This document shows, one piece after another, positions 1 to 8,824 of a stretch of DNA of 41,283 nucleotides. The position numbers and the translations under genes were made by a program. Positions within the stretch are counted from its first letter, which is position 1, and every line of letters starts with the position of its first letter. The stretch covers positions 1 to 41,283 of the forward strand of contig PNNH01000103.1 in NCBI GenBank assembly GCA_013824165.1, read 5' to 3'. The notes beneath the pieces were generated by a model. It made no database searches, had not been told where the DNA came from, and worked only from the letters and a program-made list of their open reading frames with translations. The stretch is from Methylibium sp. GTDB taxonomy: Bacteria > Pseudomonadota > Gammaproteobacteria > Burkholderiales > Burkholderiaceae_C.

Positions 1-276
1 CGAGGCGCTGGAGGCGCGTCGCTGTGCACTTTCACTGGCGCCGCCGCTGACTTCCACGCGCTCCAGCTGCTCGGCCTTGGGGTCGGCCTTGGCCGGCGCC
101 GGCTGCGGCCGGGCGGCGGGCCGGCTGGCCGGCTTGTCCGCCTGCGCTGCGCTGGCCGCCGGGCCCGGTGGTGCGACAGGGGTCTGGGCCGGGGCCAAAC
201 CGGCGCTCAGCAGCGGCAGCAAGGCCAGGGTCAGGGGTGTGAACGAAGGGCGACGGCGCATGGTGATCGAGGGCAT
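1..276 (-). CDS. TonB-dependent outer-membrane receptor, N-terminal fragment
   Basis: Only the first 92 codons are in the window; the gene runs off the left edge. The protein starts with a basic n-region (MRRRP), a hydrophobic stretch and an AQT cleavage-like site, so it is exported. An Ala/Pro-rich spacer follows, then LERVEVSGGASESAQRRASSAS. That ending resembles the start of the plug domain in a group of betaproteobacterial TonB-dependent receptors, where E-R-V-E-V-(T/S)-G is followed by a QRRAST-like run. The substrate cannot be told from this piece. ATG at 276 is used; an in-frame ATG at 261 would place the arginines right after the first Met and is equally possible, and neither has a strong ribosome-binding site. 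Family assignment is an inference from a short stretch. Confidence 0.6.
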   Translation of the reverse strand, partial: MPSITMRRRPSFTPLTLALLPLLSAGLAPAQTPVAPPGPAASAAQADKPASRPAARPQPAPAKADPKAEQLERVEVSGGASESAQRRASSAS

Positions 277-351
277 GGTGTCTTCAGCGGGCCGGAGCAT
301 CGCATGAGCGCGCCTTATCTGTCGGCCGCGAGGTCTTGGCTTCAAGAATCT

Positions 352-1962
352 TTACCTGGGCTCTGAGGCGCAGCGTTCGAAGCGCAGGCCCTTGATGCGC
401 GCGGTGTGGACGCGCAGAGCCTGCGCCTGGCCTTGGCCATCGCACTCCAGCTGCAGCAGCTGGCGGCCCTGCATCCAGTAGCCTTGGCTCAGCAGCTCGA
501 CGGTGTCGCCGTCCAGCCCCTGCAGCGTCCAGGCCTGCACCGTCTTGAGCAGCGGGCCTTCAGCCCACAGTACGAGGCCGCTGGCGGACGGCACGATGCG
601 CCACCGCGTGGCGATGTCCTTGCACCAGTAGTCGCCGGCAAGGCCCCCGGGCAGAGGCGGGCGCTGGGCCAGGCGATGCAGGCCGTGGGATCGGCCGCGG
701 CCGGCCTGCACGCGCAACCGGTCGGCACCGTCCAGCCCCAGCAGTTGCAGCTCGTAGGCGCCGCGTAGCGGCAGCCAGCGGCCGTCGGCGCTGGCCTGCA
801 GCTCGAAGTTCACGCCCCATTGCTGCGCCATTAGCCGGCCGCCCAGCAGGCTCAGCTCCAGCAGCTGGAGGCTGTCGGCATCCCACCAGCAGCCGGCCAG
901 CGCAGGCTCGGGCGCAGCGGCCGCAGGGGCCGGCAGATCCAGCGCCAGCCGGGCAATCTCGCGCGCGGTCTTGTAGGGGTTGTGGCCGCCGTCATTGCTG
1001 ATCACTACGACGGCCAGTTCGCGCTCGGGCAGCAGCAGGAACTCGGTGCGGAATCCCGGCCACAGGCCGCCATGGCCGATGCAGGACAGGCCGTCCAGCG
1101 CGCTGCGCTCCAGGCCGCGCGCGTAGGGAGATGCCTCGCCTTCGTTCAAAGTGGCAGCCTGCATCAGATCGGCCGCCACATCAGGCGCAGCGCCGGCTGG
1201 GCGCAGCAGGTGGGCTGCCCACTGCAGCATGTCCTGCACGCTGGACACCATGCCGCCTTCGCCGCCATGTTCGAAGCCATGCTGGGCCCGGCGCCAGCCG
1301 CCGCCGACATCGGCGGGCGCCGGCAGATAGCCAGAAGCTAGGCGCGGCAGCGGCACATCGCTCTCGACCAGCATGCGTGTCTGGCGCATGCCCAGCGGGC
1401 CGAAGAACTGCTGCTGCAGCAGCTCGCCCAGGCTCTGGCCAGTGATGCGCTCTACGATCAGCCCCAGCAGGGCGAAGCCGCTATTGCAGTACAGGAACTG
1501 GCTGCCCGGCATGAAGTTCAGGTGGCGGTTGCGCAGCATCGCCTGCAGCAGCGTGGCGCGGTCCACGCGCAGGTCGAGGTTGACGCCGCCCAGGCGCAGC
1601 AGCTCCAGCATGTCGGGCAGGCCGCTGGTGTTGCGCATCAGGTGCTCGATGCGCACGACCGCGCCGTCCAGATTCCAGGGACCTAGCTCGGGCAGGTGCT
1701 GGCGCACATCGTCCTGCTGCGACAGCCGGCCCTGGCGTTCCAGCAGCAGCGCGGCGGCCACGGTGAACTGCTTGGAGACCGAAGCGATGCGCAGCACGCT
1801 GTCGGCCTTCAGCGGCGTCAGCTGGGAAAGGTCCGCCATGCCATAGCCCTTGGCATGCAGCACCTCGCCGGCCTGCAGCACGCCGACCACCAGGCCCGGC
1901 GCGCTGCGCCCGGCGAGATCGGTGAACAGGGCATCGATGCGGGCTTGGAGGGCGGAGTTCAT
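352..1962 (-). CDS. Serine hydrolase, beta-lactamase / D-aminopeptidase family
   Basis: 536 residues. The N-terminal ~350 residues form a class C beta-lactamase-like (penicillin-binding) fold. The S-x-x-K motif is S61-V-S-K64 inside RIASVSKQFT, the Y-x-N motif is Y158-C-N160, and the third motif is H297-G-G299 in GHGGLWPG. The remaining ~190 residues are beta-rich without further recognised motifs; D-aminopeptidases of this superfamily also carry C-terminal beta-barrel domains and are near 520 residues, so the length fits. There is no signal peptide, which suggests a cytoplasmic esterase or peptidase rather than a secreted beta-lactamase. The substrate is unknown. The gene is followed on the left by the divergently unrelated receptor and lies 95 nt downstream of rsgA in the same orientation. 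Confidence 0.85.
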   Translation of the reverse strand: MNSALQARIDALFTDLAGRSAPGLVVGVLQAGEVLHAKGYGMADLSQLTPLKADSVLRIASVSKQFTVAAALLLERQGRLSQQDDVRQHLPELGPWNLDGAVVRIEHLMRNTSGLPDMLELLRLGGVNLDLRVDRATLLQAMLRNRHLNFMPGSQFLYCNSGFALLGLIVERITGQSLGELLQQQFFGPLGMRQTRMLVESDVPLPRLASGYLPAPADVGGGWRRAQHGFEHGGEGGMVSSVQDMLQWAAHLLRPAGAAPDVAADLMQAATLNEGEASPYARGLERSALDGLSCIGHGGLWPGFRTEFLLLPERELAVVVISNDGGHNPYKTAREIARLALDLPAPAAAAPEPALAGCWWDADSLQLLELSLLGGRLMAQQWGVNFELQASADGRWLPLRGAYELQLLGLDGADRLRVQAGRGRSHGLHRLAQRPPLPGGLAGDYWCKDIATRWRIVPSASGLVLWAEGPLLKTVQAWTLQGLDGDTVELLSQGYWMQGRQLLQLECDGQGQAQALRVHTARIKGLRFERCASEPR

Positions 1963-2057
1963 TGCACGTCCCGTGGCTGTCTAAGGAGGTGGCGCGCAGT
2001 GTCGCACGCGGCTTTCGGTATGCCGGAGCTCACGTGCGCGCTGCGCCCGCCACTGCG

Positions 2058-3140
2058 TCAAGCGCCGCCGCGCTTGCTGGCCAGACGCTCGCGCGCGCCG
2101 CGGCTGCGGGCCTTCCACTCAGCCAGCTGTTCACGCCTTTGCTGCAGGTCCATCTGGCTGCGCTCGGCTTCGCGCTGCAGCTTGTGAAAGCTCTTCAGCC
2201 GTGCCGGGTCCAGCGTGTCGCGCACCGCGCAGCCGGGCTCATTGCCGTGGCTGCAGTTGCGGAAGCGACAGGCAGGGGCCAGCCGGGCCACATCGTCGAA
2301 GCCGGCGGCCAGATCGGCCTCGTCCGCATCCAGCGCCAGGCCGCGCAGGCCCGGCGTGTCGATGATGCAGGCGCCCTCAGGCGTGCGGTGTAGGCTGCGC
2401 GCCGTGGTGGTGTGGCGGCCGCGGCTGTCGTCGGCGCGCACGCCGCCGGTGTCCTGCAGGGCCAGGCCGCACAGCGTGTTGGTCAGTGTGCTCTTGCCCG
2501 CGCCACTGGAACCCAGCAGCACCAGAGTGCTGCCTGCGGACAGCCAGGGCGCGATCAGCTGGCGCGCGTCCGGTTGCGTGCCGTCCAGCGCCAGCACGTC
2601 GACGGCGGCGCTGTGGGCCAGGTGGGCGCGCAGGCGCTGCACGCGATAGCCCACGTCGTTGCACTGGTCGGCCTTGCTGAGCACCACCACGCTGGCCACG
2701 CCGGCGGCGCGCGTCAGCAGCAGATAGCGGTCCAGGCGCGCCAGATTGAAGTCATGGTCCAGCCCCATCACCAGCAGGGCGGTGTCCACATTGGCCACCA
2801 GCGCCTGCAGCCGGCCGGAGGGCGTGCGCCGGCTCAGCGCGTTGATCGGTGGCACGCGCTGGTGGATCCAGTCGTCCTCAGCCACCAGCACCCAGTCGCC
2901 CACAGCCAGCGCATCGCCGAAGGCCTGCAGCTCGCGCGCCAGTTCGGGCACACAGCCAGCGCTGCGCGCACCGGCCGCGTCGGTGATGGTGTAGCGGTCG
3001 CGATGGACCTCGGTGATGCGGGCCGGCCAGGTGCCGGTGGTGTCGCGCAAGCTGGCCAGGCGGGCCAGCAGGGCATTGTTCAGTCCCAGGCCGCGCAGGG
3101 CCGTGAGCGTCTTGGAGTCGAGTTCGAGCATGTCGAGCAC
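2058..3140 (-). CDS. rsgA: Ribosome small-subunit-dependent GTPase A
   Basis: 360-residue late 30S-maturation GTPase. The order of GTPase motifs is circularly permuted as is typical of RsgA/YjeQ: the G4-like SKAD at 155-158 comes first, then the P-loop GSSGAGKST at 210-218, then the G3 motif DTPG at 261-264. The N-terminal ~100 residues correspond to the OB-fold that contacts 16S rRNA. A C-terminal zinc knuckle is complete: C291, C296, H298 and C304 in CRFRNCSHGNEPGC. The C-terminal tail is rich in Arg/Lys/Gln and probably helical, fitting rRNA contact. The family acts in the cytoplasm to release assembly factors from the 30S subunit. A stretch of 300 nt upstream holds a possible promoter and a mini-ORF, described separately. 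Confidence 0.95.
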   Translation of the reverse strand: MLDMLELDSKTLTALRGLGLNNALLARLASLRDTTGTWPARITEVHRDRYTITDAAGARSAGCVPELARELQAFGDALAVGDWVLVAEDDWIHQRVPPINALSRRTPSGRLQALVANVDTALLVMGLDHDFNLARLDRYLLLTRAAGVASVVVLSKADQCNDVGYRVQRLRAHLAHSAAVDVLALDGTQPDARQLIAPWLSAGSTLVLLGSSGAGKSTLTNTLCGLALQDTGGVRADDSRGRHTTTARSLHRTPEGACIIDTPGLRGLALDADEADLAAGFDDVARLAPACRFRNCSHGNEPGCAVRDTLDPARLKSFHKLQREAERSQMDLQQRREQLAEWKARSRGARERLASKRGGA

Positions 3141-3303
3141 ATCGCTTGATGAGAGCCCACCACGGCGGCATTCATGGCCGTCGCGCAGGCGTGATCAATC
3201 CAGCCTGGACTGGGGTCCAGGCGCGGGAGGTGGGGCGATGTCGGCCGCGGCTGCGGCGCTCAAGTGCTGCTCAGGGAGCCACGCGAGGCGTGGCGTGCCG
3301 GAC

Positions 3304-3360
3304 TCAGGCGTGGCGCGGGAGCGCAGCCGACAGGAGGCGGGCAATATCAGTCTTGGCCAT
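3304..3360 (-). CDS. Possible 18-codon leader ORF upstream of rsgA
   Basis: ATG at 3360 is preceded by CACAGGAGCACACC, a good Shine-Dalgarno with 7-9 nt spacing, and opens an 18-residue frame MAKTDIARLLSAALPRHA ending in TGA. A promoter-like pair lies just upstream (3395-3424). After the stop a hairpin with arms GCCACGC/GCGTGGC (about 3278-3294) sits before rsgA, whose ATG is 163 nt further on. This could be a regulatory leader peptide, the undamaged start of a decayed gene, or chance. No family is recognised. Confidence 0.35.
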   Translation of the reverse strand: MAKTDIARLLSAALPRHA

Positions 3361-3394
3361 GGTGTGCTCCTGTGTGAGTGGAAGGAAGGTGTCC

Positions 3395-3439
3395 AGTGTG
3401 CCGCGCAGCAGGCGCTCAGGTCAAGGCGCTGTCAGCGCC
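3395..3439 (-). promoter_or_regulatory. Candidate promoter with adjoining palindrome
   Basis: On the minus strand TTGACC (3424-3419) and CACACT (3400-3395) are separated by 18 nt and would start transcription near 3388, ahead of the mini-ORF and rsgA. Directly against the -35 element is a perfect odd-centred palindrome, GGCGCTG-A-CAGCGCC (3439-3425), which could be an operator. Its one-base centre and lack of a T tract argue against a terminator. Confidence 0.35.
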
Positions 3440-3447
3440 GCGCCACA

Positions 3448-3813
3448 TCAGTCGGGGCTGAAGAAGTAGACCTCGTGGATCAGCCCGTCGCGGCAGTGAT
3501 AGACCACCATTACCGGCTGCGCCTCGGCGCTGCGTCCATGCACCCACTCGTAGTCCACCACCTTGCTGCCCATCACCAGGCGCTCGCGGACCTCGGCGCG
3601 AATGGCAGGGTTGGCGAAGGGGCCGCCCGAATAGCTTTCGCGGAAGCTGCTGATGCCCGAGGTGCGCGGCATCGGGTCGGGCATGCGCCAGACGCGCACA
3701 TCGTCGGCATAACAGGCGCAGAACGCGTCCAGATCCTTGGCGTTGTAGGCCTCGAGCTGGGCCTGGGCCAGCTCGGCGGGACTGCGCATGGCCTTGCTGC
3801 TGGCTGAAGTCAT
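3448..3813 (-). CDS. SnoaL-like / nuclear transport factor 2 family protein
   Basis: 121 residues with the alpha+beta cone layout of the NTF2-like superfamily: an N-terminal helix (SPAELAQAQLEAYNAKDLDAFCACYADDVRVW), then beta strands ending in VMVVYHCRDGLIHEVYFFSPD. Members include steroid isomerase-like and SnoaL-like enzymes as well as binding proteins, so no reaction is assigned. The ATG at 3813 overlaps the stop of the upstream thioredoxin-like gene as ATGA, which fixes the start and implies translational coupling. A longer open frame continues upstream but is the shadow of that gene. Confidence 0.8.
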   Translation of the reverse strand: MTSASSKAMRSPAELAQAQLEAYNAKDLDAFCACYADDVRVWRMPDPMPRTSGISSFRESYSGGPFANPAIRAEVRERLVMGSKVVDYEWVHGRSAEAQPVMVVYHCRDGLIHEVYFFSPD

Positions 3814-4463
3814 GAGTTGGACGCGTACTTGATGCTGCAGCCATAGGCTTGCGAACTGCTGCGGCCCACCGGCTTGCCGGCGCGCAGATCGGCCAGGGCC
3901 AGGCGCACGAACTGGTCGGCCCGGGCGATGTCTTCGTCGCGCGCGCTCGGGATGCTGTCGATGCCGCCGGCATAGGCCAGCCGGCCATCGGGCGCAATGA
4001 CATACAGGTGCGGCGTCGTGCGCGCACCATACAGACGGCCGATCTGGCCGCTCGGGTCGAGCAGCACGGCGGCGGGCTTGGCGCTGCGCTCGGTGTTCAG
4101 GCGTAGCGCCGTTGCACCGTCGACATGGCCCTGCGTGCCGGGCGCCGACGAGATGATTTGCAGCCAGACCACACCCTGGGCGGCGGCCTCCTGCTGTTGC
4201 TGGGGGATGTTGCCGCTGCGGTAATGCTTCTTGACGTAGGGGCAGTCGTGGTTTGTCCACTCCAGCACCACTGTCTTGCCGCGCAAGGATTTCAGCTCCA
4301 GGGTTCGGCCTTCGGCGGTGCTGGCGCTGAAGTCGGGTGCAGGCTGGCCGATGCTGGCGGTCGCGGCAGCCAGGGCGGGCAGTGCCGCCAGCGCGGAGCC
4401 GCCGATCAGGTGCAGCACGAAACGACGGGCCGCGAAGTGCGGATGCAGGACAGGCTTGAGCAT
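3810..4463 (-). CDS. Exported thioredoxin-like (redoxin/TlpA-type) protein
   Basis: 217 residues. A twin-Arg-containing signal region (AARRF, hydrophobic core to about residue 35) precedes a thioredoxin fold of the AhpC/TSA-redoxin group: GQPAPDFSASTAEGRTLELKSLRGKTVVLEWTNHDCPYV. The usual CxxC is reduced to a single Cys, C74 in DCPYVKKHY; this single-Cys WTNxxCPxVxKHY form is common in a conserved proteobacterial subgroup of unknown substrate. The cis-Pro segment is ARTTPHLYVI. ATG 4463 was chosen because CGGAGACCCCAAA precedes it and because it begins the signal peptide; the open frame continues 66 nt further without a ribosome site. It is coupled to the downstream SnoaL-like gene. Confidence 0.85.
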   Translation of the reverse strand: MLKPVLHPHFAARRFVLHLIGGSALAALPALAAATASIGQPAPDFSASTAEGRTLELKSLRGKTVVLEWTNHDCPYVKKHYRSGNIPQQQQEAAAQGVVWLQIISSAPGTQGHVDGATALRLNTERSAKPAAVLLDPSGQIGRLYGARTTPHLYVIAPDGRLAYAGGIDSIPSARDEDIARADQFVRLALADLRAGKPVGRSSSQAYGCSIKYASNS

Positions 4464-4817
4464 TTTGGGGTCTCCGGGCAAACGGATTTGCGCGCAGTGT
4501 CGCATCCGATTCGAGTCCCCAAAAAGCAAAGGGCCACCAGATGGCGGCCCTGCTTACCGGACAAGAAGCGACGTTTATGGTGTCGCCTCAAGACGGCTTC
4601 CTCTGGCGCTGGTGACGGGTTCCAGTTCTCTGCCCAATCTGCAGCCGGTTTGTCGCCTTGGATGCCTTGCATTGTGCATGGCTTGTGTGACGGCAATTTG
4701 ACGATAAGCAAGTGCTTGGCACTGTACTTCGGCGCCGCAGGGTCGGCGCTGCCAGCCTTGCGCCGATTGCGGTGATGCCGTGAAACCACCGACCCCATGT
4801 GTAAGGCCGGCAGTGTG
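4464..4817. other. Intergenic region without a gene
   Basis: No convincing coding sequence in 354 nt. It contains the terminator at 4521-4550 and the leader of the thioredoxin-like gene. The 4551-4817 part, between the sbp stop and that terminator, is less GC-rich than its surroundings and holds a short inverted repeat AGTGC-CAA-GCACT on the minus strand near 4710-4724. It would be a long 3' untranslated region of the sbp transcript. Confidence 0.5.
4521..4550 (-). terminator. Rho-independent terminator after the second sbp gene
   Basis: On the minus strand GGGCCGCC-ATCT-GGTGGCCC forms an 8-bp stem with one wobble/mismatch and a 4-nt loop, followed by TTTGCTTTTT. It lies 268 nt past the sbp stop at 4818 and just before the thioredoxin-like gene, separating the two transcripts. 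Confidence 0.8.
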
Positions 4818-5825
4818 TCAGCGCACGCTGATCTGGTCGAACACGCCGCCGTCGTCGAAGTGCGTCTTCTGCGCCGCGCGCCAGCCGCCGAACACGTCGT
4901 CTACGGTGATCAGCTGGGTGGGGGCGAACTGCTTGGCGTACTTCGCGGCGACCTTTGCATCGCGCGGGCGGTAGTAGTGGCGCCCGGCGATGTCCTGACC
5001 CTCGGGGCTGTACAGATAGGACAGATAGGCCTCGGCCAGCTTGCGCGTGCCGCGCTTGTCGACCACCTTGTCCACCACAGCCACCGGCGGCTCGGCCAGG
5101 ATGGACAGGGCGGGCGTGACGATCTCAAACTTCTGCGGTCCCAGCTCCTTGACCGCCAGATACGCCTCGTTCTCCCACGAGATCAGCACGTCGCCGATGC
5201 CGCGCTCGGTGAAGGTGGTCAGCGAGCCGCGAGCGCCCGAATCGAGCACCTTGGTGTTGGCATAGATGCGCTTGACGAAGGCCTTGGCGGATTCGGCATT
5301 GCCGCCTGGCTGCTTCAAGGCGAAGGCCCAGGCCGCCAGGTAGTTCCAGCGCGCGCCACCCGACGTCTTCGGATTGGGCGTGATCACGTCGATACCGCTG
5401 CGCGCCAGGTCGGCCCAGCTGGTGATGCCTTTCGGATTGCCCTTGCGCACCAGGAAGACGATGGTCGAGGTGTAGGGGCTGCTGTTGTTCGGCAGGCGCT
5501 TCTGCCAGTCTGCGGGGATGAGCTTGGCCTTGTCATGGAGGGCGTCGATATCGTAGGCCAGGGCCAGCGTCACCACATCGGCCTCCAGCCCGTCGATCAC
5601 CGAGCGGGCCTGCTTGCCCGAGCCGCCGTGCGACTGCTTGATGACCAGGTTCTCGCCAGTCTTGGCCTTCCACTGTTTGGCGAAGGCGGCGTTGAAGTCC
5701 TGATAGAGCTCGCGCGTCGGGTCGTAGGAGACATTCAGCAGCGTGGCTTGGGCTTGCACGGCGGCGGCGCTGCCGAGCAACAGGGCCCCGGTCAGCAATG
5801 TGTAGAGGCGACGATTGATCTTCAT
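4818..5825 (-). CDS. sbp: Sulfate/thiosulfate ABC transporter substrate-binding protein
   Basis: 335 residues, periplasmic. Signal peptide [27 protein letters not shown], then the family hallmarks: [84 protein letters not shown], and [13 protein letters not shown]. These match Sbp/CysP proteins that deliver sulfate or thiosulfate to CysTWA. It is the second binding-protein gene of the locus, downstream of cysB, with its own candidate CysB box at 5888-5912. Why two paralogues are kept is unknown; they may differ in affinity or oxyanion preference. A terminator lies 268 nt downstream. Confidence 0.95.
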   Translation of the reverse strand: MKINRRLYTLLTGALLLGSAAAVQAQATLLNVSYDPTRELYQDFNAAFAKQWKAKTGENLVIKQSHGGSGKQARSVIDGLEADVVTLALAYDIDALHDKAKLIPADWQKRLPNNSSPYTSTIVFLVRKGNPKGITSWADLARSGIDVITPNPKTSGGARWNYLAAWAFALKQPGGNAESAKAFVKRIYANTKVLDSGARGSLTTFTERGIGDVLISWENEAYLAVKELGPQKFEIVTPALSILAEPPVAVVDKVVDKRGTRKLAEAYLSYLYSPEGQDIAGRHYYRPRDAKVAAKYAKQFAPTQLITVDDVFGGWRAAQKTHFDDGGVFDQISVR

Positions 5826-5887
5826 GGCAATGGTTCTGCAAGGGAAGGGATGGGAGACATCACTCTAGGCAGCGGCCGCGGCGGCGT

Positions 5888-5912
5888 GAACCAAGAAGTT
5901 CTGCTTTGCTTA
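5888..5912 (-). promoter_or_regulatory. Candidate CysB operator upstream of the second sbp
   Basis: Minus-strand box beginning TAAGCAAAGCAGAACT and ending TTGGTTC, 63 nt upstream of the sbp ATG. It matches the box at 10793-10817 at 20 of 25 positions, including the blocks TAAGCAAA, CAGAA and GTTC. The surrounding DNA is not otherwise alike. CysB control is inferred from the neighbouring cysB gene and the position. Confidence 0.55.
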
Positions 5913-5955
5913 GCAGCCACCAAAGGCAAGCCGCCCTTGCACGATTGCCGATGGA

Positions 5956-6879
5956 TCAGTCGACGGCCAGCGCCGCCCGCACTGCTTCCTCGCTGAGATC
6001 AGCCGCGCACTCTTGCAGGAAGCGGTAGGCATAGCCGCGCAGATAGTGGCCGCGCTTCAGCGCGATGCGCGTGGTGTTCTGCGGGAACAGGTGCGCGGCG
6101 CTGATCAGCTGCAGACCGGCGTCGCGCTGCGGCTCGAAGGCCATCGAGGCGATGATGCCCACGCCCAGGCCGACCTGAACATAGGTCTTGATCACGTCGG
6201 CATCCAGCGCCGACATCACCAGGTCCGGCGCCAGGCCGGCGGCGCTGAAGCTGGCGTCGATGCGCTCGCGGCCGGTGTAGCCCTCGTGGTAGGTGATCAG
6301 CGGCAGCTCGGCCAGTTGCTCCAGCGTCAGCCTGCCGCTGCCGGCCAGCGCGTGGCCTTGCGGCACGACCACCGCGTGGTGCCAGTCGTAGAAGGGGAAG
6401 GTGACGAAGGCGCCGTGCTTGTCCAGCGCCTCGGTGGCGATGCCGACATCGGCTTCGCCCGATTCCAGCATCGCCACGATCTCGGCCGGGCTGCCCTGGT
6501 GCAGCACCAGATGCACCTTGGGGAAGGCTGCCTTGAAGCGCGCCACCACCTGCGGCAGCGCATAGCGGGCCTGGGTGTGCGTGGTGGCGATCGTCAGCTG
6601 GCCGGTCTGCGCATCGGCAAACTGGTCGGCCAGGCGTTTGATATTGCGCGCGTCCTGCAGCATGCGGTCGACGATGACGGCCAGCTCCTTGCCCGGCTCG
6701 GTCAAGCCGAGCAGGCGCTTGCCGCGGCGCACGAAGAGCTCGACGCCCAGTTCGTCCTCCAGGTCCTTGATGTGCTTGGAGACGCCCGACTGCGAGGTGA
6801 ACAGCGCTGCCGCCACCTCCGTCAGATTGAAGTTCTGCTGGACGGCCTCGCGGATGATGCGCAACTGCTGGAAATTCAT
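5956..6879 (-). CDS. cysB: CysB-family LysR-type transcriptional regulator
   Basis: 307 residues. The N-terminal winged helix-turn-helix reads MNFQQLRIIREAVQQNFNLTEVAAALFTSQSGVSKHIKDLEDELGVELFVRRGKRLLGLTEPG, very close to CysB. The effector domain has the CysB-like segments IATTHTQARYALP, HQGSPAEIVAML, EADVGIATE, and KTYVQVGLGVGIIASMAF. CysB/Cbl proteins activate sulfur-assimilation genes in response to acetylserine and reduced sulfur starvation. It lies 5 nt downstream of the cysA stop, so it is probably the last gene of the sbp-cysTWA operon, which would put the regulator under its own control. Confidence 0.93.
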   Translation of the reverse strand: MNFQQLRIIREAVQQNFNLTEVAAALFTSQSGVSKHIKDLEDELGVELFVRRGKRLLGLTEPGKELAVIVDRMLQDARNIKRLADQFADAQTGQLTIATTHTQARYALPQVVARFKAAFPKVHLVLHQGSPAEIVAMLESGEADVGIATEALDKHGAFVTFPFYDWHHAVVVPQGHALAGSGRLTLEQLAELPLITYHEGYTGRERIDASFSAAGLAPDLVMSALDADVIKTYVQVGLGVGIIASMAFEPQRDAGLQLISAAHLFPQNTTRIALKRGHYLRGYAYRFLQECAADLSEEAVRAALAVD

Positions 6880-6884
6880 GCGGC

Positions 6885-7937
6885 TCAGGCGGCTTCAAAC
6901 AGGCTCAGTCGGGAGGTCTGCAGCTTGACCTGCTGACCGGACTGCAGGTTCAGCGCGGCGGCCTCTTCGCGGCCGAGCTCGGCCTCCAGATGCTGGCCGT
7001 CCGGCCCGGTCAGTTCGACGCGGCTGGCGGCACCAAAGGTCAGCACCCGCTCGACGCGCGCTGTCAGGCCCTCGGCACCCGGCGTGGTGAGGATCTGCAA
7101 CTCGTGCGGGCGAGCGTAGGCTTGCAGCAAGGTGCCGTCTGCCTGCGCCTGGCCATGGGCCAGCGTGTGCTCGCCGATGCGCAGCCGGCCGTTCTCGCTG
7201 CGGCCCTCGAAACGGTTGACCGCGCCGAGAAAGCCGTAGACAAAAGGCGTGGCCGGTCGCTCGTAGACCTCGGCCGGCGTGCCGACCTGCTCGACGCGGC
7301 CATGGTCCATCAGCACCACGCGGTCGGCCACCTCCAGCGCCTCTTCCTGGTCGTGGGTGACGAAGATGCTGGTGATGTGCAGCTCGTCGTGCAGGCGGCG
7401 CAGCCAGCGGCGCAGTTCCTTGCGCACCTTGGCATCGAGCGCGCCGAAGGGCTCGTCCAGCAGCAGCACCCGCGGCTCCACTGCCAGCGCGCGGGCCAGC
7501 GCGATGCGCTGGCGCTGGCCGCCGCTGAGCTGCGGCGGAAAGCGGTCGGCCAGCCAGTCCAGCTGCACCAGGTTCAAGAGCTCATGCACCTTCTTGCGGA
7601 TCTCGCTCTCGCTGGGTCTTTGCTTGCGCGGCTTGACGCGCAGGCCGAAGGCGACGTTGTCGAACACCGTCATGTGGCGGAACAAGGCGTAGTGCTGGAA
7701 CACGAAGCCGACCTGGCGCTCGCGCACATGGGTGTCAGAGGCGTCCTCGCCGTCGAGCAAGACCTGGCCCCGGTCGGCCGACTCCAGCCCGGCGATGATG
7801 CGCAGCAGCGTGGTCTTGCCGCAGCCCGATGGGCCCAGCAGTGCGACCAGCTCGCCGGTCGGGAAGTCGAGCGAGACATCGCCCAGCGCGGTGAAGTTGC
7901 CGAAGGACTTGTGGATACTGCGGACCTGGATGCTCAT
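6885..7937 (-). CDS. cysA: Sulfate/thiosulfate import ATP-binding protein
   Basis: 350-residue ABC ATPase. Walker A GPSGCGKT at 35-42, Q-loop region [21 protein letters not shown], signature LSGGQ at 137-141, Walker B VLLLDEP at 157-163 with the following D-loop GALD, and the H-loop in [17 protein letters not shown]-terminal TOBE-like regulatory domain follows residue ~240. FNVAFGL with the long ATPase and [12 protein letters not shown] insert is typical of CysA. ATG 7937 overlaps the cysW stop as ATGA. The longer upstream open frame is a shadow of cysW. Confidence 0.95.
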   Translation of the reverse strand: MSIQVRSIHKSFGNFTALGDVSLDFPTGELVALLGPSGCGKTTLLRIIAGLESADRGQVLLDGEDASDTHVRERQVGFVFQHYALFRHMTVFDNVAFGLRVKPRKQRPSESEIRKKVHELLNLVQLDWLADRFPPQLSGGQRQRIALARALAVEPRVLLLDEPFGALDAKVRKELRRWLRRLHDELHITSIFVTHDQEEALEVADRVVLMDHGRVEQVGTPAEVYERPATPFVYGFLGAVNRFEGRSENGRLRIGEHTLAHGQAQADGTLLQAYARPHELQILTTPGAEGLTARVERVLTFGAASRVELTGPDGQHLEAELGREEAAALNLQSGQQVKLQTSRLSLFEAA

Positions 7938-8824
7938 GGCGCTTCCTTGACTAGCGAATGGGCACGCCATTCGACGAACTGCTTCAACACCAGGGTCACC
8001 AGGGCCAGCAAGGCCAGCAGGGACGCCACTGCGAAGGCTGCAGCGAACTGGTACTCGTTGTAGAGGATCTCGACATGCAATGGCAGCGTGTTGGTCTGGC
8101 CGCGGATATGGCCCGAGACCACCGAGACCGCGCCGAACTCTCCCATGGCGCGCGCATTGCACAGGATCACGCCGTACAGCAGGCCCCACTTCACATTCGG
8201 CAGCGTGACACGCCAGAAGGTCTGCCAGCCGCTGGCGCCCAGCACAGTGGCAGCTTCTTCTTCGTCGCGGCCCTGGGCCTGCATCAGCGGGATCAGCTCG
8301 CGGGCGATGAAGGGGAAGGTGACGAACACGGTGGCCAGCACGATGCCCGGCACCGCGAAGATGATGCGGATGTCCTGGTCCTGCAGCCAGGGGCCGAACC
8401 AGCCTTGGGCGCCGAACAGCAGCACGAAGACCAGGCCTGCCACCACCGGCGAGACCGAGAAGGGCAGGTCGATGAAGGTGATCAGCAACTGCTTGCCGCG
8501 GAAATCATGCTTGGCGATGGCCCAGGCCGCGCTGACGCCGAACACCAGATTCAGTGGCAGAGAGATGGCAGCCGCAATCAGGGTCAGCTTGATCGCCGCC
8601 ACGGCGTCCGGCTCGGCCAGCGCGGCGAAGTAGACGCCCCAGCCCTTGCGCAGCGCCTCGACGAAGACCGCCACCAGGGGCAGCACCAGGAACAGCAGGA
8701 AGAAGCTCAGGCCCAGCGCCAGCAGCGTGCGGCGCACCCACGGCGCCTCGCGCGTGGCGGGGTTGCTTTGATACAGACCGCCCGGCTTGGGGCTGGTGGT
8801 CAGTGTGGACACGGCTGCGCTCAT
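7934..8824 (-). CDS. cysW: Sulfate/thiosulfate ABC transporter permease CysW
   Basis: 296 residues with about six membrane segments, the first at [25 protein letters not shown]. The cytoplasmic coupling (EAA-type) loop is [31 protein letters not shown], and [31 protein letters not shown] is characteristic of CysW. It forms a heterodimer with CysT in the inner membrane. It starts inside the cysT stop (ATGA at 8824-8821) and ends inside the cysA start. Confidence 0.95.
   Translation of the reverse strand: MSAAVSTLTTSPKPGGLYQSNPATREAPWVRRTLLALGLSFFLLFLVLPLVAVFVEALRKGWGVYFAALAEPDAVAAIKLTLIAAAISLPLNLVFGVSAAWAIAKHDFRGKQLLITFIDLPFSVSPVVAGLVFVLLFGAQGWFGPWLQDQDIRIIFAVPGIVLATVFVTFPFIARELIPLMQAQGRDEEEAATVLGASGWQTFWRVTLPNVKWGLLYGVILCNARAMGEFGAVSVVSGHIRGQTNTLPLHVEILYNEYQFAAAFAVASLLALLALVTLVLKQFVEWRAHSLVKEAP

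Noticed and set aside
77-307. 76-codon plus-strand frame opposite the TonB receptor start
   Set aside because: Gly/Ala/Arg-rich shadow of a minus-strand gene with a clear signal peptide.
3425-3439. Terminator after the SnoaL-like gene
   Set aside because: The palindrome has a one-base centre, which cannot form a proper hairpin loop, and no T tract; kept only as a possible operator.
4406-4798. 130-codon minus-strand frame between the sbp and thioredoxin-like genes
   Set aside because: It runs through a rho-independent terminator into the leader of the next gene and its product has no recognisable pattern.
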